From contig CAMVGO010000025.1 of NCBI GenBank assembly GCA_947167045.1, positions 1 to 34,043 on the forward strand: a stretch of 34,043 nt of DNA, in the 5' to 3' direction. The position numbers were made by a program, and so were the translations under genes. Origin of the DNA: an uncultured Clostridia bacterium (lineage in GTDB: Bacteria; Bacillota; Clostridia; Saccharofermentanales; Saccharofermentanaceae). A model generated the notes under the pieces. That model saw only the letters and a program-made list of their open reading frames with translations, did not search any database and was not told where the DNA came from. Below, piece by piece: positions 1-7,715 of this stretch. Position 1 is the stretch's first letter; each line of letters starts with the position of its first letter.

Positions 1-122
1 CAATTAAAAATTATATACTGAATGATTATTTTTGTCGAAAAAATCTGAAAACAGTTAAAAGCAAGTTTATTTTAAGTTTAGTGATATACTATATTATCTT
101 CTAATAAGCGGAGGGTGATTAC

Positions 123-716
123 ATGAGAAAATCCAATGCCAGTCTGCTCGGCAAGTATTCTGACGGCTCTTACAAGCGTAAGGGTAAGAAGGACGCCCCC
201 GCAATCGTCGAGTACAAGCAGCTCTATAAGGGTGAGATAAAAGCCAAGACCGTTACAGAGAAGAAGGAAATGACATTGGAAGAACGTATCCAGGCCAGAA
301 CAAAGCCTGCAACAGACCCGGATGCCAACGAGGAAAGTGCACAGATCACCATCGGCGGCGTACAGTATCTTGTCAGGAGCGGTGACGCCGGATATGAGCA
401 CATGATGAAAGTCGGAGCCCTTGCCGACGAGATCTATAAAGACACAAAGAAGAATAATCCGTATATTGCCACGAACAAGACAGCGATAATGTCTCTTTTC
501 GAAGCGTGCGACCAGATAATCTCATTGAGAACAGAGAACAGCGCGCTCAAGACTGAGCTTGCTTACTATAAGGCAAAGGAGAGGGCAGCAGCAGGTGAGA
601 AGAAGCCTGACATTAAGCCCACTCCCATGGAAGAACTGGCTGAGAAGGTCAGTTCAGGTGGTTTATTCGACCATTTAAAGTTAAAGAGTACTGATGACGA
701 CAAAAAAGAAGATTGA
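123..716 (+). CDS. zapA: ZapA-like cell division protein
   Basis: Likely a ZapA-family protein, which in other bacteria binds FtsZ and bundles its filaments at midcell. The ZapA-like part is about residues 74-150: a beta-strand segment (ITIGGVQYLVRSG), a helix, then a long heptad-like helix (SLRTENSALKTELAYYK) typical of the ZapA dimerisation coiled coil. An N-terminal basic extension of about 70 residues and an acidic/lysine C-terminal tail make it longer than the usual 90-110-residue ZapA. The start is supported by GGAGGGTG just upstream of ATG. Its last 23 bp overlap the U32 gene, a gene pair commonly seen in Clostridia. The symbol rests on this domain and context; overall identity to E. 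coli ZapA would be low. Confidence 0.75.
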   Translation: MRKSNASLLGKYSDGSYKRKGKKDAPAIVEYKQLYKGEIKAKTVTEKKEMTLEERIQARTKPATDPDANEESAQITIGGVQYLVRSGDAGYEHMMKVGALADEIYKDTKKNNPYIATNKTAIMSLFEACDQIISLRTENSALKTELAYYKAKERAAAGEKKPDIKPTPMEELAEKVSSGGLFDHLKLKSTDDDKKED

Positions 717-3072
717 ACTACTGGCTCCGGCAGGCAATCTGGCGATCTTGAAGACCGCCGTTGACAGCGGAGCCGATTCCGTTTATCTCGGACTGAAAGA
801 ATTTTCCGCAAGAGCGGGAGCTGAGAATTTTACCATTGAAGAACTTGAAGAAGGCGTTGATTATGCTCATGCCAGGTCTTCAAAGGTGTTCCTCGCCGTC
901 AACACATTGATGAGCGACATGGAATTTGAGACATTTTATCCGACAATAGCCGAAGCCGTAAATATAGGTGTGGACGGTCTGATAATCCAGGATCTGGCTG
1001 TGCTTACCAAGCTCGCCAAGGATTTTCCTGATGTGACCATCAATGCGAGCACGCAGATGAATGTCTATTCGGCAGATGAGTTCAGCAATCTCGCAAAGAT
1101 CGGCGTTAACCGCGTCGTACTTCCCAGGGAATTATCCTGTGATGAGATTGCAGCCAGAACAAAGATCGCTTCAGGATTTAATATCGAGACGGAAGTCTTT
1201 GCGCATGGTGCCGTATGTGTATGCGCATCAGGACTCTGTCTTTTCTCCGCAATGAACAGGAGCGGCACAAGGTCGGGAAACAGAGGATCCTGCGCCCAGC
1301 CCTGCCGTGAGGAATACGGTCTTTATAATGACGGATTAAGACTCCGTGAAGGTCATCTTATCTCTCCCAAGGACAGGGATGTTACTGATTATCTGGCAAG
1401 CCTCATCAGGAGCGGAGTGTCGAGCCTTAAGATCGAAGGCCGCATGAGGGATGCAAACTATGTCAGGTCAGCAGTTTACTGCTACAGAAGGATGATCGAT
1501 GCATATTATAATGGTGAGCTCGGCAAGGACATCATCAAAGAGATAAAGAACGAACTCCTTGTTAACTTCAACAGGGGAGGTTCGTTTACTTCACAATATC
1601 TGAGCGGTAACAAGGATGATAACATACTTTCCGGAGAATACCCTGGCAAATACGGCGTCAGGATAGGCCGTATAAGCCGTCTGGACAGTAAAACGGGAAA
1701 AGTGTCGGTCGGTATAAAGCAGGGCGCTACAGAGCCTCAGAAGGGCGATTATCTGTCCATCAGAGAAAAGGACAGGGAGATCTGTTCTTTCCCGGTCGGC
1801 AAGACTAATCTCGGTCTCAACGGACTTGATATCAAGGGACTTCATCCTGACATGATCAAGAAGTTAAAGCCCGGTTATGAAGTCTTCCTGATGAATCATG
1901 AGACGGTTATAGACAGGAAGGATTTAAGAAGAACTCCTGTACGTATCACCATAATCAACAGAGGAAATGAGATTTCTGCAAAAGCTCAGATCATGCGCGG
2001 TATTGCCGCTAAGGCTGATGCGGAAGCCCGTACAGACATTCCAGATGGATTTGAGGGAAAGCCTCTTGAAAAAGACCGTATAACCGAACAGCTCGGAAAG
2101 ACTCTTGATACTCCTTTTACTGTTGAATCAGTGAACTTCGAAGGCGACGATACATTCTATTGTCCCGTCAGCGTCATCAATTCTCTGAGACGTGAACTCC
2201 TTGAGAAATTGGAGAACAACGTCATTTCGATGTTTAAGAAGAACTACGGCATGGATTATGTCGAAGATTCAGAGTATTACGACGGATTGCCCGAGGACAC
2301 AGGCGAGATCAGGAACATGTATACATATCCTGTCTTAAGGCTCAATGAGGACATCCTTGAAGAAGGGGCGGACATATATGCTTTCAGCGTTTATGACCTT
2401 GCGGTTCCCGAACTCTATCAGAAGGCGACTGAATTCGTAATGGAGCACGGTACCGAGATTGTACTGCTCCTGCCTGATTTCCATCACGACAAGCTAAATA
2501 AGGTGATCGAAAACGTAATAGCTTCATTGAAAGCCGATCTCGGCAGCGCTTTTAAAGCCGTGCTGACTTCAAGGCTCCTTACTGACAGGAAATTCATGAA
2601 GGATCTTGAGCTTTTCGCATCTGCCGGAACGAACTTATACAGCAGTAAATCGCTTGCTCACGCATTTGAATATGCAGATGCGGTAATGCCTTCCTATGAA
2701 GTCAACGCAGATGATCTCGTAAACAACTGCAGAGATCTTTTGGAAAAGGTTAAGTTCGAAGACAAAAGACCTGTCCTGATAGTTCATACTGAAGGTCTCA
2801 TCCCGTGGATGCAGTCTGATTTCTGCGCTGCGGGAAGGAACAAGAGACCGTGTAATTTCTGCGGCTCTCAATCTGTTTTCGAAATGAAGATGCGAAGAGA
2901 CGGGGAAGGGACAGCTCTTAAGGTTATACCCCATCCTGTTGATTGTTCCTGTTCAATATACGGAAAACCGAAGAATCCCGTAGATGAGATCATCGCACAG
3001 GAGATCGCCGATCTCGGATTTGACGTCATCTGCAATTACACAATACTGCCCGGAGGACAGATCAATGACTGA
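694..3072 (+). CDS. U32 family peptidase / RNA hydroxylation protein
   Basis: A 792-residue U32-family protein. Members such as E. coli RlhA and TrhP are needed for oxygen-independent hydroxylation of 23S rRNA or tRNA rather than for proteolysis, so an RNA-modifying role is the better guess than 'collagenase'. The N-terminal TIM-barrel-like part carries the family signature EVFAHGAVC...GLC with Cys175, 177, 182, then Cys200 and Cys204 in SGNRGSCAQPC, presumably iron-sulfur ligands. The length and a long C-terminal region fit the larger RlhA-like (DUF3656-containing) branch. A second cysteine-rich stretch lies near the C-terminus (DFCAAGRNKRPCNFC and PVDCSCS). It starts inside zapA, so translation is probably coupled. 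The exact RNA target cannot be told from sequence. Confidence 0.9.
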   Translation: MTTKKKIELLAPAGNLAILKTAVDSGADSVYLGLKEFSARAGAENFTIEELEEGVDYAHARSSKVFLAVNTLMSDMEFETFYPTIAEAVNIGVDGLIIQDLAVLTKLAKDFPDVTINASTQMNVYSADEFSNLAKIGVNRVVLPRELSCDEIAARTKIASGFNIETEVFAHGAVCVCASGLCLFSAMNRSGTRSGNRGSCAQPCREEYGLYNDGLRLREGHLISPKDRDVTDYLASLIRSGVSSLKIEGRMRDANYVRSAVYCYRRMIDAYYNGELGKDIIKEIKNELLVNFNRGGSFTSQYLSGNKDDNILSGEYPGKYGVRIGRISRLDSKTGKVSVGIKQGATEPQKGDYLSIREKDREICSFPVGKTNLGLNGLDIKGLHPDMIKKLKPGYEVFLMNHETVIDRKDLRRTPVRITIINRGNEISAKAQIMRGIAAKADAEARTDIPDGFEGKPLEKDRITEQLGKTLDTPFTVESVNFEGDDTFYCPVSVINSLRRELLEKLENNVISMFKKNYGMDYVEDSEYYDGLPEDTGEIRNMYTYPVLRLNEDILEEGADIYAFSVYDLAVPELYQKATEFVMEHGTEIVLLLPDFHHDKLNKVIENVIASLKADLGSAFKAVLTSRLLTDRKFMKDLELFASAGTNLYSSKSLAHAFEYADAVMPSYEVNADDLVNNCRDLLEKVKFEDKRPVLIVHTEGLIPWMQSDFCAAGRNKRPCNFCGSQSVFEMKMRRDGEGTALKVIPHPVDCSCSIYGKPKNPVDEIIAQEIADLGFDVICNYTILPGGQIND

Positions 3073-3562
3073 AATATTCATCGAGAAGTGCAGGGAAGAC
3101 GCAAAGCTCCCTCAATATGCCCATGACGGCGATGCCGGAATGGATCTTTATGCGGCAGAAGAAGTGGTAATAGAACCCGGCAGATCCGCTCTCGTTCCGG
3201 TCGGAATAAAGCTTGCAATCCCTTACGGCTATGAAGTACAGATAAGACCCAGGAGCGGCGTGTCTCTTAAGACGCCACTGCGCATACCGAACAGCCCCGG
3301 AACAATAGACTGCGGTTACAGAGATGAGGTCAACGTAATCGTTTACAATGCTTCTATGATGCACGAGGAAGGCATTGAGGCAGAGCCTTTGACGCTCGAT
3401 CAGAAAGGCTGCGTCCACGGAACATATAAGATCCGCAAAGGCGACCGCATCGCTCAGATGGTCGTAGCAAAGGTCGAGTACTGCAAGTTCGTCGAGACAG
3501 ATAACGTAAAAGCCATAGGCGAAGACAGAGGCGGCGGATTCGGTTCAAGCGGAGTTAACTGA
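3065..3562 (+). CDS. dut: dUTP diphosphatase
   Basis: Trimeric-type dUTPase of 165 residues, which hydrolyses dUTP to dUMP and pyrophosphate, keeping uracil out of DNA and feeding thymidylate synthesis. All five family motifs are visible in order: DAGMDLYA (1), RPRSGVSLK (2), GTIDCGYRDEV (3), RKGDRIAQMVV (4) and RGGGFGSSG (5). The frame is open upstream to 2984, but the start at 3065 is chosen because CGGAGGAC lies just before it and motif spacing then matches the family. The gene overlaps the U32 stop by 8 bp and ends directly against the next gene. Confidence 0.95.
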   Translation: MTEIFIEKCREDAKLPQYAHDGDAGMDLYAAEEVVIEPGRSALVPVGIKLAIPYGYEVQIRPRSGVSLKTPLRIPNSPGTIDCGYRDEVNVIVYNASMMHEEGIEAEPLTLDQKGCVHGTYKIRKGDRIAQMVVAKVEYCKFVETDNVKAIGEDRGGGFGSSGVN

Positions 3563-4591
3563 ATGAGCAACGGTTTTGTCAGTTTCAGCGGGAATTCTTC
3601 GGGCAAAAAGAGTTCTTTCGTAATGAGGTTCGCATTGGTATTCAGTATCCTTGCGCTCATCATCATCTCTTTCATCGCCCTTACCGTTTTCTCGTCGAAC
3701 AGGTTGATGAGCTTAAAAGGATATGAAGTCACCAACGTGCCTTCGAACATACTGCCGTCTTACAGTACGACGAGTTTCCAGTCTGCTGACGGACAGACGT
3801 CACTGCAGGGCTGGTTTTTCAAGACCAAGAATCCGATATCCACGATAATTGTCGTACACAACGCCGGTTCCAACAGACTTCAGTTCGGCGTCGAAATGAT
3901 CGACATGATCGAAGGGTGGCTTGAAAGCGGCTACAATGTTTTCATGTTCGATCAGCGCAACTGCGGTACATCTGGCGGCGATATCTGCACCTACGGATAT
4001 CTTGAATGGCAGGATGTATTGGGCGCCATCGCGATCGTAAAGCAGATCTCCGTTACTACCGACGTTATCCTCTACGGTATTGGCACAGGCTGCACGTCAT
4101 CCATCATTGCTTACACCAGTCTGCCGCCCGCAAATGCAAGCGAGCAGACGCTTTCTTCGTACAGCCAGAGGATAAGGAATCTCGGGTTCGACAGATCATA
4201 CGTTATCGGCATGATCCTTGATTCGCCCGCAAAGGAGTCCGACGACTATATCAAGCCTGAAGTCATTCAGAGCGAGCCTCTTGGTTTCATCACGCAGTTT
4301 TCCGTTCCATATGCGATCAGGGTCTCTTCAAGTGCTATAAATGTAAGTCTCGCCGCTGAGATAGCCAGGCTTCCTATACCTGTACTTATCCTTTACGGCG
4401 GACACGATACCTTTATCGGAGCAGACAAGATAGACCAGATAATCACCGAGCGCAGCAGATTAAACTCCAGCATCACGAGGAGCATAATGGTATCAGGAGC
4501 CGGTTATCTTGAGGAATACAGCATAAACAAGAATCAGTATATCGACACGGTTACTGATTTCCTTAATTCATTCTATATGGTGGATGACTGA
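3563..4591 (+). CDS. Membrane-anchored alpha/beta-hydrolase-fold protein lacking catalytic Ser and His
   Basis: 342 residues with one N-terminal membrane segment (about 21-45) after a short polar tail, then an alpha/beta-hydrolase fold outside the membrane. Fold landmarks are present: VVHNAGSNR (oxyanion strand), FDQRNCGTSGG, and VLILYGGHD with Asp282 at the catalytic-acid position. The nucleophile elbow, however, reads YGIGTG (171-176), with Gly174 (GGC) where the family has Ser. The motif that should supply the catalytic His reads GAGY with Tyr315 (TAT). The related genes at 23282 and 31263 have GESMG and GAGH/GAKH at these places. It may therefore be a non-catalytic member. It sits with no gap between dut and tsaD, so it is co-transcribed with housekeeping genes. 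Function unknown. Confidence 0.85.
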   Translation: MSNGFVSFSGNSSGKKSSFVMRFALVFSILALIIISFIALTVFSSNRLMSLKGYEVTNVPSNILPSYSTTSFQSADGQTSLQGWFFKTKNPISTIIVVHNAGSNRLQFGVEMIDMIEGWLESGYNVFMFDQRNCGTSGGDICTYGYLEWQDVLGAIAIVKQISVTTDVILYGIGTGCTSSIIAYTSLPPANASEQTLSSYSQRIRNLGFDRSYVIGMILDSPAKESDDYIKPEVIQSEPLGFITQFSVPYAIRVSSSAINVSLAAEIARLPIPVLILYGGHDTFIGADKIDQIITERSRLNSSITRSIMVSGAGYLEEYSINKNQYIDTVTDFLNSFYMVDD

Positions 4592-4592
4592 T

Positions 4593-5609
4593 ATGGAAAA
4601 CGGCAAAGACATACTTATACTCGGCATTGAGAGTTCATGCGATGAGACTGCGGCATCCGTTGTAAAGAACGGACGCGTCATATTGAGCAACTGCATCGCT
4701 TCACAGGCTGATTTCCATGAAGAGTACGGCGGAGTCGTTCCCGAACTCGCATCACGCATGCATGTCGATGCAGTCTATCCGACGGTCCAGAAAGCGCTTT
4801 CCGATGCAGGTGTGGCTCTTTCAGACATAGATGCCGTTGCTGTTACATACGGTCCGGGTCTTGTCGGCGCATTGCTGGTCGGTCTTTCATGTGCGAAAGG
4901 TCTTTGCGAAGTGTCAGGCAAGCCATTGGTCGGAGTAAACCATCTGAAAGGTCATATCGCGGCAAACTATCTCTGTTTTGATGAGCTCGAGCCTCCGTTC
5001 CTGTGTCTCTGCGTAAGCGGCGGCAATTCCATGATCGTAAGAGTAGACGATTATACTGACATGACCGTTCTTGGCCGTACCAGGGATGATGCGGCAGGGG
5101 AGGCCATAGACAAGATTGCGCGTGTTATAGGACTTGGTTATCCCGGCGGTCCGAAGATGGACAAGACAGGACAGGGAGGCGATACGTCCCGTTATGTTTT
5201 CTCGAAAACCCATATGGGCGATACTCTTGATTTCTCCTTCTCGGGTCTCAAGACATCAGCACTAAACCTGATCAACGGTTTGAGACAGAAGGGTGAAGAG
5301 ATAGACATAAAGGATTTCACAGCATCTTATCAGCATGCGATCGCGGAAGCTCTTTTAAAGAACACCATGACTGCCGTTGAGCAGACCGGAATAAAGAAGC
5401 TCTGTCTTGCAGGAGGCGTATCGGCCAATTCGTTCTTACGCGCCGCATTCGACAAAGAAGCTAAGAAGAAGGGTATCAAACTCTATTATCCGGCTCTTCA
5501 GTACTGCACCGACAATGCCGCCATGATCGCATCCTGCGGTTACTATGAGTTCATGAATGGAAAAAGGGACACGCTCGATCTGAATGCGTATCCCTCTTTG
5601 CAGATGTGA
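4593..5609 (+). CDS. tsaD: tRNA threonylcarbamoyladenosine synthase subunit TsaD
   Basis: TsaD transfers the threonylcarbamoyl group to A37 of ANN-decoding tRNAs, working with TsaB/TsaE. Visible marks: ILGIESSCDETAASVV at the N-terminus, metal-binding NHLKGH (His117, His121), DDAAGEAIDKIARVIGLGYPGG, FSFSGLKTSALN, AGGVSANS and TDNAAMIA with the third metal ligand Asp307. The usual SGGH motif reads SGGN here (Asn145); that His is not one of the metal ligands. An in-frame ATG at 4584 overlaps the upstream stop, but 4593 is preferred because GGTGGA sits 8 nt before it. Length of 338 residues is normal. Last gene of the left-hand operon. Confidence 0.95.
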   Translation: MENGKDILILGIESSCDETAASVVKNGRVILSNCIASQADFHEEYGGVVPELASRMHVDAVYPTVQKALSDAGVALSDIDAVAVTYGPGLVGALLVGLSCAKGLCEVSGKPLVGVNHLKGHIAANYLCFDELEPPFLCLCVSGGNSMIVRVDDYTDMTVLGRTRDDAAGEAIDKIARVIGLGYPGGPKMDKTGQGGDTSRYVFSKTHMGDTLDFSFSGLKTSALNLINGLRQKGEEIDIKDFTASYQHAIAEALLKNTMTAVEQTGIKKLCLAGGVSANSFLRAAFDKEAKKKGIKLYYPALQYCTDNAAMIASCGYYEFMNGKRDTLDLNAYPSLQM

Positions 5610-5629
5610 TCTGATTTAAGACTTAAAGA

Positions 5630-6166
5630 TCAGTCTTCGAATTTGGTGAAGTCGTCACAATACCAATGATGACGTCCCGAAGCGCCGATCTCCTGAACAG
5701 CATCTTCTATCTTTTCCTCAGTGCTTTCGTATATAGACCAGGTATCATATCTGATATCCCAGTATACAAAAACGTTTTCTATGACACCACTGTATACTTT
5801 ACCGGTGCCGGATTCGATGAATTCCCAATAGACATTACACCAGCCGTAAGAATAAGGAACCTTGTTGGAAATACCGTCAGAACCTATCTTGCAGTTCTTT
5901 ACTGTTGTGTTGGTAGCCATGGCGCCCGAAGAATAGAAGTAGTAGAATTCATCGTCGATATACTGCCAGACGGTAGCCATCTTGCCTGTATTCGGATCAA
6001 GATAGTACCATCTGGTTCCGTCCCGGATCCAACTTGTTGCTTTTTCGTCATTCTCATAGTAGTAATAGTCGTTGCCTTCCTTTATCCATCACTGTTTGAC
6101 TGCAGGTGCAGAAGGGGCCGAGAGGATGAGCGAACCGAGAATGACTGCTGCGATTGCTTTGAGCAT
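5630..6166 (-). pseudogene. Secreted cell-wall/glucan-binding repeat protein, interrupted by TGA
   Basis: Read on the minus strand, a GGGAGGG ribosome site precedes ATG at 6166. A clean signal peptide follows (MLKAIAAVILGSLILSAPSA), and after codon 25 an in-frame TGA at 6089-6091. Immediately beyond it the frame stays open to 5630 and encodes typical aromatic wall-binding repeats (WIKEGNDYYYY, TRWYYLDPNTGKM, DEFYYFYSSGAM), then an unfamiliar Tyr/Trp-rich tail ending in DDFTKFED. Repeats of this type normally have Gly before WIKEG, so GGA to TGA is the simplest explanation. No other break is seen, so the lesion is recent, a sequencing error, or a readthrough codon. An ATG at 5980 could give only a leaderless fragment without an export signal. 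Confidence 0.75.
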
Positions 6167-6269
6167 AAATATCCCTCCCAAAAAGTGAATTTGGATCTAT
6201 TCCATTAGCAAATAATATCATTAATTTTTTACATATTAAAGCGACAAGCAGTCAGGATTTAGTTCAGAT

Positions 6270-6297
6270 TTGCAAAAAACAAGTTTGTAGCTAAAAT
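6270..6297 (+). promoter_or_regulatory. Probable smpB promoter with start point next to the ATG
   Basis: TTGCAA (6270-6275), a 16-bp spacer and TAAAAT (6292-6297) form a fair sigma-A promoter. Transcription would be expected to start about 6304-6305, only one or two bases before the smpB ATG at 6306. No Shine-Dalgarno sequence lies between. Confidence 0.45.
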
Positions 6298-6305
6298 ATA
6301 CGATT

Positions 6306-6779
6306 ATGGCAATTAAAAAAGGTATAAAAATAATAGCAGAGAACAGAAAAGCCTATCACGATTACTTCATCGAGGAGAGGTTTGAAGCCGGCGTGGCTCT
6401 GTCCGGAACTGAAGTTAAGAGCTTAAGGGCAGGGAAGGTAAACCTCAAGGATTCCTACGTCCAGGTAAAAGACGGGGAGATGTGGCTCATAGGCGTTCAC
6501 ATCAGCCCTTACGAGAACGGTAACAGGTTCAATCTCGATCCGGAGCGCAACAGAAAGCTCCTGATGCATAAAAAGGAGATAATAAGGCTTTATTCGACCG
6601 TCAAGCAGGACGGTCTTACGCTCGTACCCACGAAATGCTATTTCAAGGACAGCAAGGTCAAGTTTGAGATAGGTCTCGCAAGGGGTAAAAAGGATTACGA
6701 TAAGCGTGAAGTCATGGCAAAGAAAGAAGCCAGCCGCGACATCGACAGAGCAATGAAGAATGCCAAGAAATACGGATAA
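6306..6779 (+). CDS. smpB: SsrA-binding protein SmpB
   Basis: SmpB binds tmRNA and delivers it to stalled ribosomes in trans-translation. The whole family sequence is present at normal length (157 residues): AENRKAYHDYFIEERFEAG, SGTEVKSLRAGKVNLKDSY, HISPYENGNRFNLDPER, and the basic C-terminal tail KKDYDKREVMAKKEASRDIDR that inserts in the decoding path. The start fits family alignment, yet no ribosome-binding site precedes it; the region before ATG is A/T-rich with a promoter whose start would fall at the ATG. No tmRNA gene was found nearby. Translation is therefore likely leaderless or SD-independent. Confidence 0.95.
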   Translation: MAIKKGIKIIAENRKAYHDYFIEERFEAGVALSGTEVKSLRAGKVNLKDSYVQVKDGEMWLIGVHISPYENGNRFNLDPERNRKLLMHKKEIIRLYSTVKQDGLTLVPTKCYFKDSKVKFEIGLARGKKDYDKREVMAKKEASRDIDRAMKNAKKYG

Positions 6780-6866
6780 ACATTCAATTATTCCAAGTAT
6801 TTTACTCGCGGCAACGCCTCATTAATTATATAATTAGGAAAAACAGGGGAAACAGAAGGGAAGACG

Positions 6867-7442
6867 ATGGTAGAAAGCATCAAGGAAAGGGCACACGAAA
6901 AAGAGATATCTATCAGATATGTCTTTTTAACGATCGTATTCTGGATCCTTACGATCGGATGGATCATTGTGATCTTTTCCCTGTCAGCTGATACAGCAGC
7001 CGAATCTTCTGAACTGTCTCACACCATCCTTGAATATCTGAATGAATTATTCAACACGGATGTGACGGATGATGCGATGCTAAGGAACGTTGCACACGCT
7101 TCCGAGTTTGCACTGCTTACAGTTTTATCCTATTTGGCTCTGTCTTCAACGAATAAGATATCAAACAAGACATCCTATGCTGAGAGCCCTGTTAAGCTCT
7201 TAAGGTCTGATAACGAGATGAATATCATCTTTACATTATGGTTCTCGATCCTCAACGCGATCTTCGATGAATATCATCAGTTATTTGTAATCGGACGCGA
7301 CGGTTCCATACAGGATGTTCTGATCGACATGATCGGAATTGTTTTAGTGCTCGTTATCGTCAGAGTTGTTTTCTCGATCTATCTCAGAACAAAGGGCCGG
7401 ACCGAAGTTGTTTATAACGGTTTTTCCAGCAGCGAAAAATAA
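6867..7442 (+). CDS. VanZ family membrane protein
   Basis: 191-residue membrane protein of the VanZ-like family, whose founding member gives low-level teicoplanin resistance; the cellular role of most members is unknown. The family motifs are clear: IIVIFSLSAD after the first membrane segment, LRNVAHASEFALLTVL in the second, FDEYHQLFVIGRDGSIQDVLIDMIG, and a last membrane segment (GIVLVLVIVRVVFSIYL). About four membrane helices with a soluble stretch between the second and third. The start is supported by GAAGGGAAG upstream of ATG, and a TATAAT (6829-6834) lies about 35 bp before the start codon. No partner gene indicates a substrate. Confidence 0.85.
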   Translation: MVESIKERAHEKEISIRYVFLTIVFWILTIGWIIVIFSLSADTAAESSELSHTILEYLNELFNTDVTDDAMLRNVAHASEFALLTVLSYLALSSTNKISNKTSYAESPVKLLRSDNEMNIIFTLWFSILNAIFDEYHQLFVIGRDGSIQDVLIDMIGIVLVLVIVRVVFSIYLRTKGRTEVVYNGFSSSEK

Positions 7443-7499
7443 GAAGAGGTTTTTCAGCCTGTCATACGTTATCCATATTTTTCGTTATATCTAATTCGG

Positions 7500-7540
7500 T
7501 ATAATTACAATTTTGGTGAATTGGGAAGAGGTTTAAAATA
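7500..7540 (+). other. Promoter/ribosome-site-like remnant without a gene
   Basis: GGTATAATTAC (7498-7508) followed by GGGAAGAGGTT (7523-7533) has the same order and nearly the same spacing as the pckA leader at 33339-33375. Where a start codon would be expected there is ATA (7538-7540), and that frame closes after about a dozen codons. The rest of 7443-7715 holds no gene that I can support, only the hairpin at 7660-7688. Confidence 0.3.
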
Positions 7541-7659
7541 GGAATACGTACGATTCATCGGTTTCAGATATTCTGATACACAGGTTTTTCCGAAAATATA
7601 ATCAGTCCATATCAGATGATCAGTTTATTATTGATTCGTAATTAACATCATAAATGATC

Positions 7660-7688
7660 AGGCCGTCCCAAGTGATCCTGGACGGCCT
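7660..7688. terminator. Perfect 9-bp inverted repeat, possible terminator
   Basis: AGGCCGTCC (7660-7668) and GGACGGCCT (7680-7688) form a perfect 9-bp stem with an 11-nt loop, 27 bp beyond the stop of the minus-strand repeat protein gene. Neither side has a strong T-run, so it could serve either strand, weakly. Confidence 0.5.
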
Positions 7689-7715
7689 TACATGTTTTAA
7701 TCAGTTTGTATCAGC

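Noticed and set aside
5611..5636. Terminator hairpin between tsaD and the broken repeat-protein gene
   Set aside because: CTGATTTAAG and CTTAAAGATCAG can pair only with a bulge and an almost absent loop, and no T-run follows on either strand.
6780..7715. tmRNA gene near smpB
   Set aside because: No tRNA-like acceptor/T-arm ends or tag reading frame were found in the gaps around smpB.
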